Below the pieces are notes generated by a model. It was given only the letters and a program-made list of their open reading frames with translations, did not search any database and was not told the DNA's origin. Below are positions 1-8,040 of a stretch of DNA of 63,298 nt, piece by piece. Source of the DNA: Rhodocyclaceae bacterium (GTDB lineage: Bacteria > Pseudomonadota > Gammaproteobacteria > Burkholderiales > Rhodocyclaceae). Numbering within the stretch: the first letter of the stretch is position 1; each line of letters begins with the position of its first letter. The stretch is taken from positions 1 through 63,298 of the forward strand of contig JAGRGD010000059.1 of the NCBI GenBank assembly GCA_020445665.1. Reading direction: 5' to 3'. Position numbers and translations under genes: made by a program.

Positions 1-158
1 AGGAGGCGTAACGCGGTCAACGGGCCCAGCAGACCACAGCCCAACGGGTTGAGGCTGTGAGCCCGCGCCACTTCGTTGCGCTCGTCGCCAAGGGGGCCAC
101 CCTTGCCTTCCTCCCGCGCCTTGTGGCTCAGGCTCAAAGTCTCAACGCGATCCGCCAT
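1..158 (-). CDS. possible 5' end of an unidentified protein, cut by window edge
   Basis: An open frame starts at an ATG (158) and runs off the left edge without a stop. The product begins MADRVETLSL and has about 52 visible residues. I do not recognise the family, and no clear ribosome binding site precedes the ATG. The frame is on the same strand as the two genes to its right, with a 155-base gap that could hold a promoter. It may be the start of a real gene or chance coding in GC-rich DNA. Confidence 0.2.
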   Translation of the reverse strand, partial: MADRVETLSLSHKAREEGKGGPLGDERNEVARAHSLNPLGCGLLGPLTALRL

Positions 159-313
159 ACAAATGTCCACAGACCCTAGCGGACCTCGCCGCGCTCCATT
201 GGCTGTGGGTCACCCGGCCGGCGTCGATGCGCCTTGTCCTGACCAGCGGGGCAGGGGAGCGTGGGCGACAGGGCCTTTGGGGGCACGCGTTTGTGTCGCA
301 GGCCCGGCGGCTG

Positions 314-871
314 TCAGTCGGGCGGCAAGGGGTTCGGGTCGAAGGGGAAGCGGCGTGCGACCTCGGCCCGTCGCAGCGTCCTGACCGGCAGGGTGAGCCG
401 ATCGAGGAGGAGTTGCAGCGGCTGCCGGTCGATGTTCGCCAGCGCCTCCGGATCCGCTGGCTCGCCATCCAGAGACATCAGCCGATCGAGCACGGCGGGC
501 AGGTCGCGGTCGTCGATCAGGCCGATCTCGCCGCGCCGGTTGCTGACGAGCACGGCGCCTTCCTCGTCAATGAACGCAGCGTCCGGCGCGTCGAAGGGTG
601 TTCCGCAGTGGGTGGTGAGGCCGCCATCGCCGATGCGCAGAATCCACGGCGTGTAATCGAGACGGACAAAGACCCGCTGCGGTCCATTCTGGACGAAGTG
701 GCGACCTGCCGCATCGGCGGCATAGTTGCGGCAGATGAAGTCGTGCAGGCCGGCATGATCGATCCGCTCGCCCTTCAGGCGCCAGCGCCCGCGGCGATCC
801 AGGCGGAGCCAGTCATAGACCTCCGGCACGCCGGGCCATCGGGCCATGGCCGCCAGCACCGCGTCATCCAT
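314..871 (-). CDS. conserved hypothetical protein, tentatively DUF2946 family
   Basis: This encodes a 185-residue soluble protein with no signal peptide or membrane segment. It has the pattern of a betaproteobacterial family of unknown function: an N-terminal WPGVPEVYDWLRLDRRG stretch, a central NGPQRVFVRLDYTPWILR block and a later region with many acidic residues. I recall this family as DUF2946, but that name is not certain. The ATG lies 24 bases downstream of the bamD stop on the same strand, so the two are probably co-transcribed. No catalytic motif is visible, and its function is unknown. Confidence 0.75.
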   Translation of the reverse strand: MDDAVLAAMARWPGVPEVYDWLRLDRRGRWRLKGERIDHAGLHDFICRNYAADAAGRHFVQNGPQRVFVRLDYTPWILRIGDGGLTTHCGTPFDAPDAAFIDEEGAVLVSNRRGEIGLIDDRDLPAVLDRLMSLDGEPADPEALANIDRQPLQLLLDRLTLPVRTLRRAEVARRFPFDPNPLPPD

Positions 872-895
872 CGATCGGGCCGCGGGGAACAGGCG

Positions 896-1690
896 CTACC
901 AGAGCTGCCACCAGGGCTTGCGCGCCTGGGGGTCGTCCAGCGCGACGCTGTCGGGGAAGTTCTTGTCGAGGATGCGCCTGGCGTCGTCGCGCAGGCGCTC
1001 CATGCCCATCGCGTCGTAGCCGTGGACCATCACGTGCAGCGCCTGCTCGACGGCCGGCGTTTTCGGGTACGAGCTGATGGCTTCCTTGGCGCGATTGACC
1101 GCGGCGACGTAGGCGCCCCGCCGCAGGTAGTAGCGCGCGACATTGACCTCGTGGCGGGCCAGCGAATTGACCAGATACTGGAGCCGCGCGCGGCTGTCGA
1201 CCGCGTAGTCGCTGGTGGGGAAGCGCCGGACGAGCTCACGGAAGGTGTCGAAGGCATTGCGCGCGGCGCGCGGGTCCCGGTCGGACAACTCCTGGCGGGC
1301 GAAGCGACCGAACAGCCCCAGGTCCTCGTTGAAGTACACCAGCCCTTTCAGGTAATAGGCGTAGTCCACGTGGCGATGATTGGGGTGCAGGCGGATGAAA
1401 CGATCGCAGGCCGCGATCGCCAGGGCCGGCTCGGACGACTTGTAATAGCTGTAGGCCGCGTCGAGCTGGGCCTGCTGGGCGTAGCGGCCGTACGGGTAGC
1501 GCGCCTCGAGCTTCTCGAACAGCTTGATCGCCGACTCGTAGCTGCCGTCCTGCATGGCCGATTTGGCCTCGGTGTAGATCTGCTGCGCCGTCCAGCCAGC
1601 CGTTTCGTCCTGTTCCTCGGCCGAGAGGCCGCAACCGCCGAGCAGCAGGGCAACGCAAATCGCTACACTAGAAAGGGTGAACTTGACCAT
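896..1690 (-). CDS. bamD: outer membrane protein assembly factor BamD
   Basis: BamD is the essential lipoprotein of the BAM complex that folds beta-barrel proteins into the outer membrane. The 264-residue product starts MVKFTLSS and has a hydrophobic signal ending in the lipobox LLGGC, with Cys20 as the lipidation site. TPR-type helical repeats follow, for example YTEAKSAMQDGSYESAIKLF and YPYGRYAQQAQLDAAYSYYK. Length fits the family. The open frame extends further upstream, but the lipoprotein signal fixes the start at 1690. The gene diverges from rluD, and the two 5' ends overlap by 14 bases; the rluD/bamD/pgeF arrangement is also known from enterobacteria. Confidence 0.95.
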   Translation of the reverse strand: MVKFTLSSVAICVALLLGGCGLSAEEQDETAGWTAQQIYTEAKSAMQDGSYESAIKLFEKLEARYPYGRYAQQAQLDAAYSYYKSSEPALAIAACDRFIRLHPNHRHVDYAYYLKGLVYFNEDLGLFGRFARQELSDRDPRAARNAFDTFRELVRRFPTSDYAVDSRARLQYLVNSLARHEVNVARYYLRRGAYVAAVNRAKEAISSYPKTPAVEQALHVMVHGYDAMGMERLRDDARRILDKNFPDSVALDDPQARKPWWQLW

Positions 1691-2654
1691 CGAAAACCCG
1701 TGGGAAGAAGAGCCTGACGAGTATAGCTCAGGGCCGGCCCCGGCCCCTGCTGCACGCATCGAGATCCCGCCGTCACTGGCGGGCCAGCGCATCGACCAGG
1801 CCCTTGCCAGCCTGATGCCCGAGCACTCCCGGAACCGGCTCCAGGCCTGGCTGCGGGAGGGGGCCGTGCGCGTGGATGGGGCGCAGGTCCTGCCCAAGCA
1901 CAAGGTCTGGGGTGGCGAATCGCTGACCCTGTCGATCCCGCCGGCGGCAGCCGGGGGCGAACACGAAGCGCAGGCCATCGCGCTGTCGATCGTGTTCGAG
2001 GACGAGGACCTGATCGTCATCGACAAGCCTGTCGGGCTGGTCGTGCACCCGGGCAATGGCAATCCGGATGGCACCCTGCTCAATGCACTGCTGCACCACG
2101 ATCCGACCCTCGCGGGCGTGCCGCGGGCTGGTATCGTCCATCGCCTCGACAAGGACACCAGTGGCCTGATGGTGGTTGCCCGTACGCTGCGCAGCCAGAC
2201 CGATCTGGTGCGCCAGTTGCAGGCCCGCAGCGTCAGCCGGCATTACCTGGCGCTGGCACAGGGCAGGCTCGCCAGCGACACGGGCACGGTGTGCGAACCC
2301 ATCGGCCGCCATCCGGTCCACCGGACGCGGATGGCGGTGGTGGCCTCGGGAAAGCACGCCGTCACCCACTACCAGGTGCGGCGGCGATTCGCCGACAGCA
2401 CCTGGGTCGAATGCTGTCTTGAGACCGGGCGCACCCATCAGATCCGTGTCCATCTTGCCCATCTTGGCCATCCGCTGGTGGGCGATGCGATCTACGCCGG
2501 GCGGCGCCATCGTGCCGGTCCTGATTTTCCCAGGCAGGCCCTGCATGCCTTCCGGCTGGCCCTCGTCCACCCCACCGGCGGGCAGTCGGTCCAATGGGAA
2601 ATTCCGCTGGCGGCCGACCTGCAGCGACTGATCGACGCCCTGGAGGACGCATGA
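1677..2654 (+). CDS. rluD: 23S rRNA pseudouridine synthase RluD
   Basis: RluD isomerises uridines of helix 69 of 23S rRNA (positions 1911, 1915 and 1917 in E. coli numbering) to pseudouridine. The 325-residue product has an S4 RNA-binding domain (about residues 29-90) and the RluA-type catalytic domain with motif HRLDKDTSGL; the catalytic Asp is residue 158. The ETGRTHQIRVHLAHLGHPLVGD block is also typical. The start is taken as GTG at 1677, because the next in-frame ATG would remove much of the S4 domain. This start lies inside the first codons of the divergent bamD. The stop overlaps the pgeF start (ATGA). Confidence 0.93.
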   Translation: MNLTIENPWEEEPDEYSSGPAPAPAARIEIPPSLAGQRIDQALASLMPEHSRNRLQAWLREGAVRVDGAQVLPKHKVWGGESLTLSIPPAAAGGEHEAQAIALSIVFEDEDLIVIDKPVGLVVHPGNGNPDGTLLNALLHHDPTLAGVPRAGIVHRLDKDTSGLMVVARTLRSQTDLVRQLQARSVSRHYLALAQGRLASDTGTVCEPIGRHPVHRTRMAVVASGKHAVTHYQVRRRFADSTWVECCLETGRTHQIRVHLAHLGHPLVGDAIYAGRRHRAGPDFPRQALHAFRLALVHPTGGQSVQWEIPLAADLQRLIDALEDA

Positions 2655-3394
2655 GTTTGCCCCTGATCACACCAGACTGGCCCGCGCCGCGCACGGTGCG
2701 GGCCTTCGCGACGACACGCGAGGGTGGCGTCAGTACCGACGCCTTTGCCTCGCTCAATCTCGGCACACATGTCGGCGACGACCCGGCCAGGGTCGCCGAG
2801 AACCGGGCCCGGCTCCGGCGCCATCTGCCTGCCGACCCGATGTGGCTCGAACAGGTCCATGGCATTGACGTCGCGCCGTGGCGCGAAGTCGAAGGCCCCA
2901 TTACCGCCGACGCCGCGTTTACCAGCGCAGCCAACGCCGTGTGTGTCGTGATGACTGCCGATTGCCTCCCGGTGCTGTTCTGCGACCGGGCGGGCTCCGT
3001 CGTCGCGGCAGCCCACGCCGGCTGGCGGGGGCTGCTGGCGGGCGTACTCGAGAACACCCTGCAGGCGATGCAAGTGCCGGCCGAGCACGTGCTGGCATGG
3101 TACGGCCCGGCTATCGGTCCGCGGGCCTTCGAAGTCGGCGATGAGGTGCGAGAGGCCTTCGTCGCTGCCGACCCGGCCCACCGGGACGCCTTTGTGGCGG
3201 GCGACACCGGTGGCAAGTGGCTGGCTGATCTGTATGGGCTCGCCAGCCAGCGGCTGCGAGCTGCCGGTGTGACGGCGATTCATGGGGGAGGTCGCTGCAC
3301 GCTCAATGAGGCAGCGACCTTCTTCTCCTACCGGCGCGACGCCCGGACGGGTCGGCAGGCCAGCCTGATCTGGCTCACGGAGTCGGTTCGCTGA
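2651..3394 (+). CDS. pgeF: peptidoglycan editing factor PgeF (YfiH/LACC1 family)
   Basis: This family acts as a multicopper-oxidase-like, purine-nucleoside-active enzyme. In E. coli, PgeF keeps L-Ser out of the first position of the peptidoglycan peptide. The 247-residue product carries the family metal-site segments QVHGIDV, TADCLPVLFCD and AAHAGWRGLL, which supply His, Cys and His. The ATG overlaps the rluD stop by 4 bases, so the pair is probably translationally coupled. An upstream in-frame start exists but would lie inside rluD without support. The protein is cytosolic. Confidence 0.92.
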   Translation: MSLPLITPDWPAPRTVRAFATTREGGVSTDAFASLNLGTHVGDDPARVAENRARLRRHLPADPMWLEQVHGIDVAPWREVEGPITADAAFTSAANAVCVVMTADCLPVLFCDRAGSVVAAAHAGWRGLLAGVLENTLQAMQVPAEHVLAWYGPAIGPRAFEVGDEVREAFVAADPAHRDAFVAGDTGGKWLADLYGLASQRLRAAGVTAIHGGGRCTLNEAATFFSYRRDARTGRQASLIWLTESVR

Positions 3395-3437
3395 GCGCAG
3401 TCGCGCCCGGCGATTGCCTGCGTCGTGGCTGCGGGTA

Positions 3438-3647
3438 TCATGGGGCGCTTCCGCTGTCGTCCGGGTCGTGGGGCTCGGCATCGTTCCCCCGGCGGCGACG
3501 CCGGGCTGGGGTGCCGAACAGCCACAGGAACAGGGCCAGCGGACCGACGCCCATGAAGAGAAAGGTGAGGACGCCGCCCACGACGCTGGTGTCGGCGACG
3601 GAGACGAGCAGTGCGACATACAGCCAGGCGATGGCGATGATGTACAT
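3438..3647 (-). CDS. small two-helix membrane protein, conserved hypothetical
   Basis: This 69-residue protein starts MYIIAIAWLYVALLVSV. Two hydrophobic segments (about residues 1-18 and 26-48) are followed by a basic and then acidic tail, RRRRRGNDAEPHDPDDSG. Similar short proteins occur in betaproteobacteria, but their function is unknown. A longer open frame starts at 3725, but its extra N-terminus is Arg-rich and of low quality, and the membrane segment argues for the ATG at 3647. It diverges from phaC, with about 100 bases of shared upstream region. Confidence 0.65.
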   Translation of the reverse strand: MYIIAIAWLYVALLVSVADTSVVGGVLTFLFMGVGPLALFLWLFGTPARRRRRGNDAEPHDPDDSGSAP

Positions 3648-3746
3648 GGCGAAGGTTGCAGTTGGTGCGTCTGAAGAAAATCGGGCCCGGGCGGATCGAA
3701 TCCGGTTCGGCCGCGCGGAAAACAACGACAGTCAGGAGGGTGCGAG

Positions 3747-5483
3747 ATGACCAACCCCAATGATGCCGCAGAGGCGGCAATGGCCGGCATGATGCAGTTC
3801 GGCCAGACGATGATGAAGAATTTCTTCGATTTCGTCGGCAAGAACAGCGAGGCCTTGAAGAACAGCGCCCCCAACGCCGGCGCGCTGCCGCTCCCTGAAG
3901 CGGGCGAACTGTCCGAGCTGCAACAGGAATATGCCCGTCGTCACGCGGCGCTGTGGTCCGCCATGATGCAGCGAAAGCCGGGCGAGGCGTCGCAGCCGAT
4001 GATCGCCCCGCAGCCGGGCGACCGGCGCTTCTCGGCGCCCGAATGGTCGGAGAGCCCGGTCTATGACTACATCCGCCAGGCCTACCTCCTCAATGCCGAG
4101 TTCCTCCGCTCGGTGTCCGAGGCGGTGCCGATGGCAGATGGCCGGATGAAGGATCGGGTGCAGTTCGTGACCCGCCAGTACATCGACGCGATGGCGCCGA
4201 CCAACTTCGCGGCGACCAACCCCGAGTTCATCAAGACGGCCCTCGAAACCAAGGGCGAGAGCATCACCACCGGCATCAAGAACCTGATCGCCGATCTGGA
4301 GAAGGGTGCCATCTCGATGACCGACGACACGGCCTTCGAGGTCGGTCGCAATCTGGCGCTGACGCCCGGCTCGGTCATCTTCGAGAACGAGCTGATGCAG
4401 CTCATCCAGTACTCGCCGCTGACGGAGACCGTGCACCAGACGCCGCTGCTGATCGTGCCCCCGTGCATCAACAAGTTCTACATCATGGATCTGCAGCCCC
4501 ATAACTCGCTGATCCGTTTCATTGTGGAGCAGGGCCATACGGTGTTCCTGGTGTCGTGGAAGAACGCCACCCAGGCCGAGGCGCACTGTGGCTGGGACGA
4601 CTACCTCGAGAAGGGGCCGATCGCGGCGCTCGACGTGGTTCGTTCGGTCACCCGGGTCAAGAAGCCGAACGTGCTGGGCTTCTGTGTCGGCGGCACCATC
4701 CTGACCTCGGCGCTGGCGGTCCTGCGCGGGCGCGGCGAGGATCCGGTGGGCAGCCTGACGCTGATGACGACGTTGCTCGATTTCTCGGACGCCGGCGAAC
4801 TGGGCTGCCTGATCGACGAGACCTCGGTCGCGGCGCGGGAGGCCACCATCGGCAAGGGGGGGCTGCTGCCCGGGCGCGAACTGGCGAGCGTGTTCTCCAG
4901 CCTGCGGGCCAATGACCTGATCTGGCAGTACGTGGTCGGCAACTACCTGAAGGGCAACAAGCCGCCGGCCTTCGACCTGCTGTACTGGAACTCGGACCCG
5001 ACCAACCTGCCGGGCCCGTTCCTGGCCTGGTACCTGCGGAACATGTACCTCGAGAACAGTCTGCGGGTACCGGGTCGGCTCGAGATGCTCGGCGTCAAGG
5101 TGGATCTGGGCAAGGTCAATGTGCCCGCATACCTGCTCGCGACCCGCGAGGACCATATCGTGCCTTGGCAGAGCGCCTACCTGGTGCGCGGGCTGCTCGG
5201 TGGCGAGTCGACCTTCGTCCTGGGCGCCAGCGGCCACATCGCCGGCGCGATCAATCCGGCATCGAAGAACAAGCGCAGCTACTGGGTCAGCGACTCTACC
5301 GCGACAACGGCAGAAGAGTGGCTGACCACGAGCGAGGAGAAGCCGGGCAGCTGGTGGACCCACTGGGCGGAGTGGGCGAAATCCCGGTCGGGCAAGCAGG
5401 TCAAGGCGCGCGGTCGGCTCGGCAGCACCAAGTACGAGCCGATCGAACCGGCACCCGGCCGCTACGTCAAGGCCAAGGCCTGA
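3747..5483 (+). CDS. phaC: class I poly(R)-hydroxyalkanoic acid synthase PhaC
   Basis: PhaC polymerises (R)-3-hydroxyacyl-CoA, mainly 3-hydroxybutyryl-CoA, into storage polyester at the granule surface. The 578-residue product matches class I length. It has an N-terminal PhaC_N region and an alpha/beta-hydrolase core with lipase box GFCVGGT; catalytic Cys is residue 313. Asp469 (TREDHIVPW) and His497 (GASGHIAG) complete the triad. The ATG is preceded by a good Shine-Dalgarno, AGGAGG. Two reductase genes and phaR follow on the same strand. No phaA thiolase gene is present in the cluster, so acetoacetyl-CoA must come from a thiolase encoded elsewhere. Confidence 0.97.
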   Translation: MTNPNDAAEAAMAGMMQFGQTMMKNFFDFVGKNSEALKNSAPNAGALPLPEAGELSELQQEYARRHAALWSAMMQRKPGEASQPMIAPQPGDRRFSAPEWSESPVYDYIRQAYLLNAEFLRSVSEAVPMADGRMKDRVQFVTRQYIDAMAPTNFAATNPEFIKTALETKGESITTGIKNLIADLEKGAISMTDDTAFEVGRNLALTPGSVIFENELMQLIQYSPLTETVHQTPLLIVPPCINKFYIMDLQPHNSLIRFIVEQGHTVFLVSWKNATQAEAHCGWDDYLEKGPIAALDVVRSVTRVKKPNVLGFCVGGTILTSALAVLRGRGEDPVGSLTLMTTLLDFSDAGELGCLIDETSVAAREATIGKGGLLPGRELASVFSSLRANDLIWQYVVGNYLKGNKPPAFDLLYWNSDPTNLPGPFLAWYLRNMYLENSLRVPGRLEMLGVKVDLGKVNVPAYLLATREDHIVPWQSAYLVRGLLGGESTFVLGASGHIAGAINPASKNKRSYWVSDSTATTAEEWLTTSEEKPGSWWTHWAEWAKSRSGKQVKARGRLGSTKYEPIEPAPGRYVKAKA

Positions 5484-5528
5484 GGGCCGGGCATCGGCGC
5501 ATCCGGTAGCTGGCAGTGCAGCATTCCA

Positions 5529-5549
5529 CCGGGGCCCGAGCGGCCCCGG
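5529..5549 (+). terminator. GC-rich stem-loop between phaC and the first phaB
   Basis: An 8-bp perfect stem (CCGGGGCC / GGCCCCGG) encloses a 5-base loop. No T-run follows, so it is probably not an efficient terminator. It could reduce read-through or protect the phaC mRNA end, giving different phaC and phaB levels. Confidence 0.4.
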
Positions 5550-5573
5550 AGTCATTGAAAATGGGAGACGACG

Positions 5574-6314
5574 ATGGCGCGAATTGCAGTGGTGACGGGC
5601 GGCATGGGCGGACTTGGGGAGGCTATCTGCATCAAGCTGGCCGCCCTGGGCTACAAGGTGGTGACGACCTACTCACCCGCCAACGCAAAGGCCAAGGAGT
5701 GGCTGTCCAACATGAACAACATGGGGTATGGATTTCGCGGTGCCCCCTGTGACGTAGCGGATTTCGACTCCTGCAAATCGTGCTTCGAAGGTGTGCAGGC
5801 GGACGTGGGCCCGGTCGATGTGCTGGTCAACAACGCCGGCATCACCCGCGACATGACCTTCAAGAAAATGACCAAGCCGGACTGGGATGCCGTGATCCGC
5901 ACCAACCTCGACAGCGTCTTCAACACCACCAAGCAGGTGCTGGACGGCATGGTGGAGCGCAAGTGGGGGCGGATCGTGAATGTGTCGTCCCTCAACGGCA
6001 TCAAGGGCGCGTTCGGTCAGACCAATTACGCCGCGGCCAAGGCCGGCATGCACGGCTTCACGAAATCCCTGGCGCTCGAGGTCGCCCGATCGGGGGTGAC
6101 GGTGAACACGATCTCGCCGGGATACATCGGCACGAAGATGGTGCTCTCGATTCCGAACGAGGTCCTGGAGAGCAAGATCCTGCCTCAGATCCCGATGAAC
6201 CGCCTGGGCAAGCCGGAGGAGATCGCGGGGCTGATTGCCTACCTGTGTTCCGAGGAAGCCGCCTTCGTCACCGGCGCCAACATTTCCATCAACGGCGGTC
6301 AGCACATGTTCTGA
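5574..6314 (+). CDS. phaB: acetoacetyl-CoA reductase PhaB (copy 1)
   Basis: This short-chain dehydrogenase reduces acetoacetyl-CoA to (R)-3-hydroxybutyryl-CoA with NADPH and so supplies PhaC. The 246-residue product has the nucleotide-binding motif TGGMGGLGEA, the NNAG motif (NNAGITRDMTFKKM) and catalytic Ser139, Tyr152 and Lys156 (TNYAAAKAG). PGYIGTKMV is the usual substrate-loop block. A Shine-Dalgarno-like GGGAGACG precedes the ATG. It is one of two adjacent, clearly diverged paralogues. The assignment to PhaB rather than FabG rests on the phaC context and the NNAGITRD/MVERKWGRIVN signature. Confidence 0.92.
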   Translation: MARIAVVTGGMGGLGEAICIKLAALGYKVVTTYSPANAKAKEWLSNMNNMGYGFRGAPCDVADFDSCKSCFEGVQADVGPVDVLVNNAGITRDMTFKKMTKPDWDAVIRTNLDSVFNTTKQVLDGMVERKWGRIVNVSSLNGIKGAFGQTNYAAAKAGMHGFTKSLALEVARSGVTVNTISPGYIGTKMVLSIPNEVLESKILPQIPMNRLGKPEEIAGLIAYLCSEEAAFVTGANISINGGQHMF

Positions 6315-6390
6315 GCGGGCTGCGCGTATCAGGAGTTCATGGTATTGCGCTGCATCAAAAGTCCGCTGTATTGTTGACACTTGTGTCGTG

Positions 6391-6413
6391 AGGGCGGCTC
6401 TCCCTGCCGCCCT
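6391..6413 (+). terminator. stem-loop between the two phaB genes
   Basis: The arms AGGGCGGC and GCCGCCCT form an 8-bp stem with a 7-base loop. The following TTCGTC is only weakly U-rich, so termination would be partial at best. The 186-base gap around it has no convincing gene. A TTGACA at 6374-6379 looks like a -35 box but has no matching -10. Confidence 0.45.
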
Positions 6414-6500
6414 TCGTCATGAATACCCCTGCAAGAGGGGGCGTCGGTAGCGGGACGACGTCCGAGCGCCTCTGAACCCACTCGCTGTTAAGGATCAAAG

Positions 6501-7241
6501 ATGACTCAGAAAGTCGCACTCGTCACCGGCGCCATGGGCGGTCTCGGCACCGCCATCTGCCAGGCGCTTGCCAAGGACGGCATGAAGGTCGTGGCCAACT
6601 GCCTCCCGAACTTCCCGCAGAAGGACGAGTGGCTGGCCAAGCAGAAAGAACTCGGTTTCGACTTCGTCGCGGCCGAAGGCGACGTGTCCGACTACGATTC
6701 CTGCAAGGCCATGGTCGAGAAGATCGAGGCGGATGTCGGTCCGGTCGACGTGCTGATCAACAATGCCGGCATCACCCGCGACAAGTTCTTCCCCAAGATG
6801 GAGAAGGGGCAGTGGGATGCGGTCATCGCCACCAACCTCGACAGCCTCTTCAACGTCACGCACACCATCTCTCCGAAGATGGCAGAGCGTGGCTGGGGCC
6901 GGATCGTCAATATCTCCTCGGTGAACGGCGTCAAGGGTCAGGCTGGCCAGACCAACTACTCGGCGGCCAAGGCTGGCTGCATCGGCTTTACCAAGGCCCT
7001 GGCCCAGGAGCTGGCGACCAAGGGCGTCACTGTCAATGCGATCGCCCCGGGCTACATCGGTACCGACATGGTCATGGCGATCCGCGAGGACGTGCGTCAG
7101 GCGATCATCGACACCGTGCCCATGAAGCGCCTCGGCAAGCCCGAAGAAATCGGTGCGCTGTGCTCCTACCTCGCGTCGGATCTGGCCGGTTACATGACCG
7201 GAGCAACGATGAACATCAACGGCGGTCTGTACATGTCCTGA
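6501..7241 (+). CDS. phaB: acetoacetyl-CoA reductase PhaB (copy 2)
   Basis: This is the second 246-residue NADPH-dependent acetoacetyl-CoA reductase. It has TGAMGGLGTA at the N-terminus, NNAGITRDKFFPKM, catalytic Ser140, Tyr153 (TNYSAAKAG) and Lys157, and ends NINGGLYMS. Its sequence resembles the well-studied Cupriavidus-type PhaB at least as closely as copy 1 does. It lies 186 bases after copy 1, behind a hairpin, and is closed by a strong terminator. Duplication may raise reductase dosage, or the two may differ in cofactor or chain-length preference; the sequence alone does not decide. Confidence 0.93.
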   Translation: MTQKVALVTGAMGGLGTAICQALAKDGMKVVANCLPNFPQKDEWLAKQKELGFDFVAAEGDVSDYDSCKAMVEKIEADVGPVDVLINNAGITRDKFFPKMEKGQWDAVIATNLDSLFNVTHTISPKMAERGWGRIVNISSVNGVKGQAGQTNYSAAKAGCIGFTKALAQELATKGVTVNAIAPGYIGTDMVMAIREDVRQAIIDTVPMKRLGKPEEIGALCSYLASDLAGYMTGATMNINGGLYMS

Positions 7242-7280
7242 TCTAGGTCAGGAATTGTGCACGGCGTGATGAACTTGCAC

Positions 7281-7307
7281 AAAACCCCGCCGGAAGGCGG
7301 GGTTTTT
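7281..7307 (+). terminator. rho-independent terminator of the pha operon
   Basis: An 11-bp perfect stem (AAAACCCCGCC / GGCGGGGTTTT) with a GGAA tetraloop is followed by TG and further Ts. It is symmetrical enough to work both ways, but it clearly closes phaC-phaB-phaB ahead of phaR. Confidence 0.9.
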
Positions 7308-7322
7308 GTTTGCGCATCGCGG

Positions 7323-7328
7323 TATAAT
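7323..7328 (+). promoter_or_regulatory. candidate -10 box upstream of phaR
   Basis: A perfect TATAAT lies 44 bases before the phaR ATG and 16 bases after the pha terminator, as expected if phaR has its own promoter. The -35 region overlaps the terminator T-run and has no good TTGACA match. A regulator such as PhaR itself could act here, but I see no defined operator. Confidence 0.5.
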
Positions 7329-7371
7329 TTTCCTAGAGAAGAGAAAATCCGCACTGAGGAGATTGGGAACG

Positions 7372-7977
7372 ATGGCTGAGCAACTGCGGCTGATCAAGAA
7401 GTATCCGAACCGACGGCTGTACGACACCAAGACGAGTTCGTACATCACGCTGTCGGACGTCAAGGAACTCGTGCTGGGGCACGAGGCATTTCAGGTGGTC
7501 GATGCCAAGAGTGGCGACGACCTGACCCGCAGCATCCTGCTGCAGATCATCCTTGAGGAAGAGGCCGGTGGGGCGCCGATGTTCACCAGCGACCTCCTCG
7601 CCCACATGATCCGCTTCTATGGCAATGCGATGCAGGGCATGATGGGCAAGTACCTTGAGAACAACATCAAGGCCTTCACCGACATGCAGGCCAAGTTGCA
7701 GGACCAGGCCAAGTCGATATACGGCGAGAACAGTCCGATCAGCCAGGACCTGTGGGCCCAGTTCCTGAACTTCCAGGGGCCGGCCATGCAAAGCCTGATG
7801 GGCGCCTACACCGAACAGAGCAAGAAGATGTTCACGCAGATGCAGGAGCAGATCGAGAGCCAGACCCGCAACATCTTCTCCGGCTTTCAGTTCCCGAATT
7901 TCACGCCCGGCGAGGGTGGTCCGGCAACGCCGACGGCCGCTGCCCAGGACAAGGCCAGCGGCGGCAAGAAGTCCTGA
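7372..7977 (+). CDS. phaR: polyhydroxyalkanoate synthesis repressor PhaR
   Basis: PhaR senses PHA granules: it represses phasin genes and often its own gene, and leaves DNA when it binds nascent polymer. The 201-residue product has the PHB/PHA accumulation regulator DNA-binding domain at the N-terminus (about residues 5-65, IKKYPNRRLYDTKTSSYITL). Repeated amphipathic helices follow (PHB_acc), with many Met and Gln residues, then a flexible Ala/Lys tail. The ATG at 7372 is preceded by GAGGAG. A longer frame starting at 7306 would begin inside the terminator and is not used. Confidence 0.95.
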   Translation: MAEQLRLIKKYPNRRLYDTKTSSYITLSDVKELVLGHEAFQVVDAKSGDDLTRSILLQIILEEEAGGAPMFTSDLLAHMIRFYGNAMQGMMGKYLENNIKAFTDMQAKLQDQAKSIYGENSPISQDLWAQFLNFQGPAMQSLMGAYTEQSKKMFTQMQEQIESQTRNIFSGFQFPNFTPGEGGPATPTAAAQDKASGGKKS

Positions 7978-8000
7978 TCCGGGCGTTTTCCGGTTCAACA

Positions 8001-8029
8001 GCGGGTCGCGTCTGCGGCCCGCTTCTCAT
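8001..8029 (+). terminator. probable terminator after phaR
   Basis: Seven-base arms GCGGGTC and GGCCCGC (one G-T pair) enclose an 8-base loop and are followed by TTCTCATTT. It is weaker than the pha operon terminator but well placed between phaR and rimO. Confidence 0.45.
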
Positions 8030-8040
8030 TTGGAGCCTCC

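Noticed and set aside
227-1717. A 496-codon open frame on the plus strand
   Set aside because: It lies opposite bamD and the DUF2946-like gene, has no family pattern and is a codon-bias shadow typical of GC-rich DNA.
3732-5555. A 607-codon frame antisense to phaC
   Set aside because: It mirrors phaC, is rich in Arg, His and Gln without motifs, and has no start signal.
6374-6398. A full promoter for the second phaB copy at the TTGACA
   Set aside because: No acceptable -10 box is found 16-18 bases downstream; the hairpin occupies that place.
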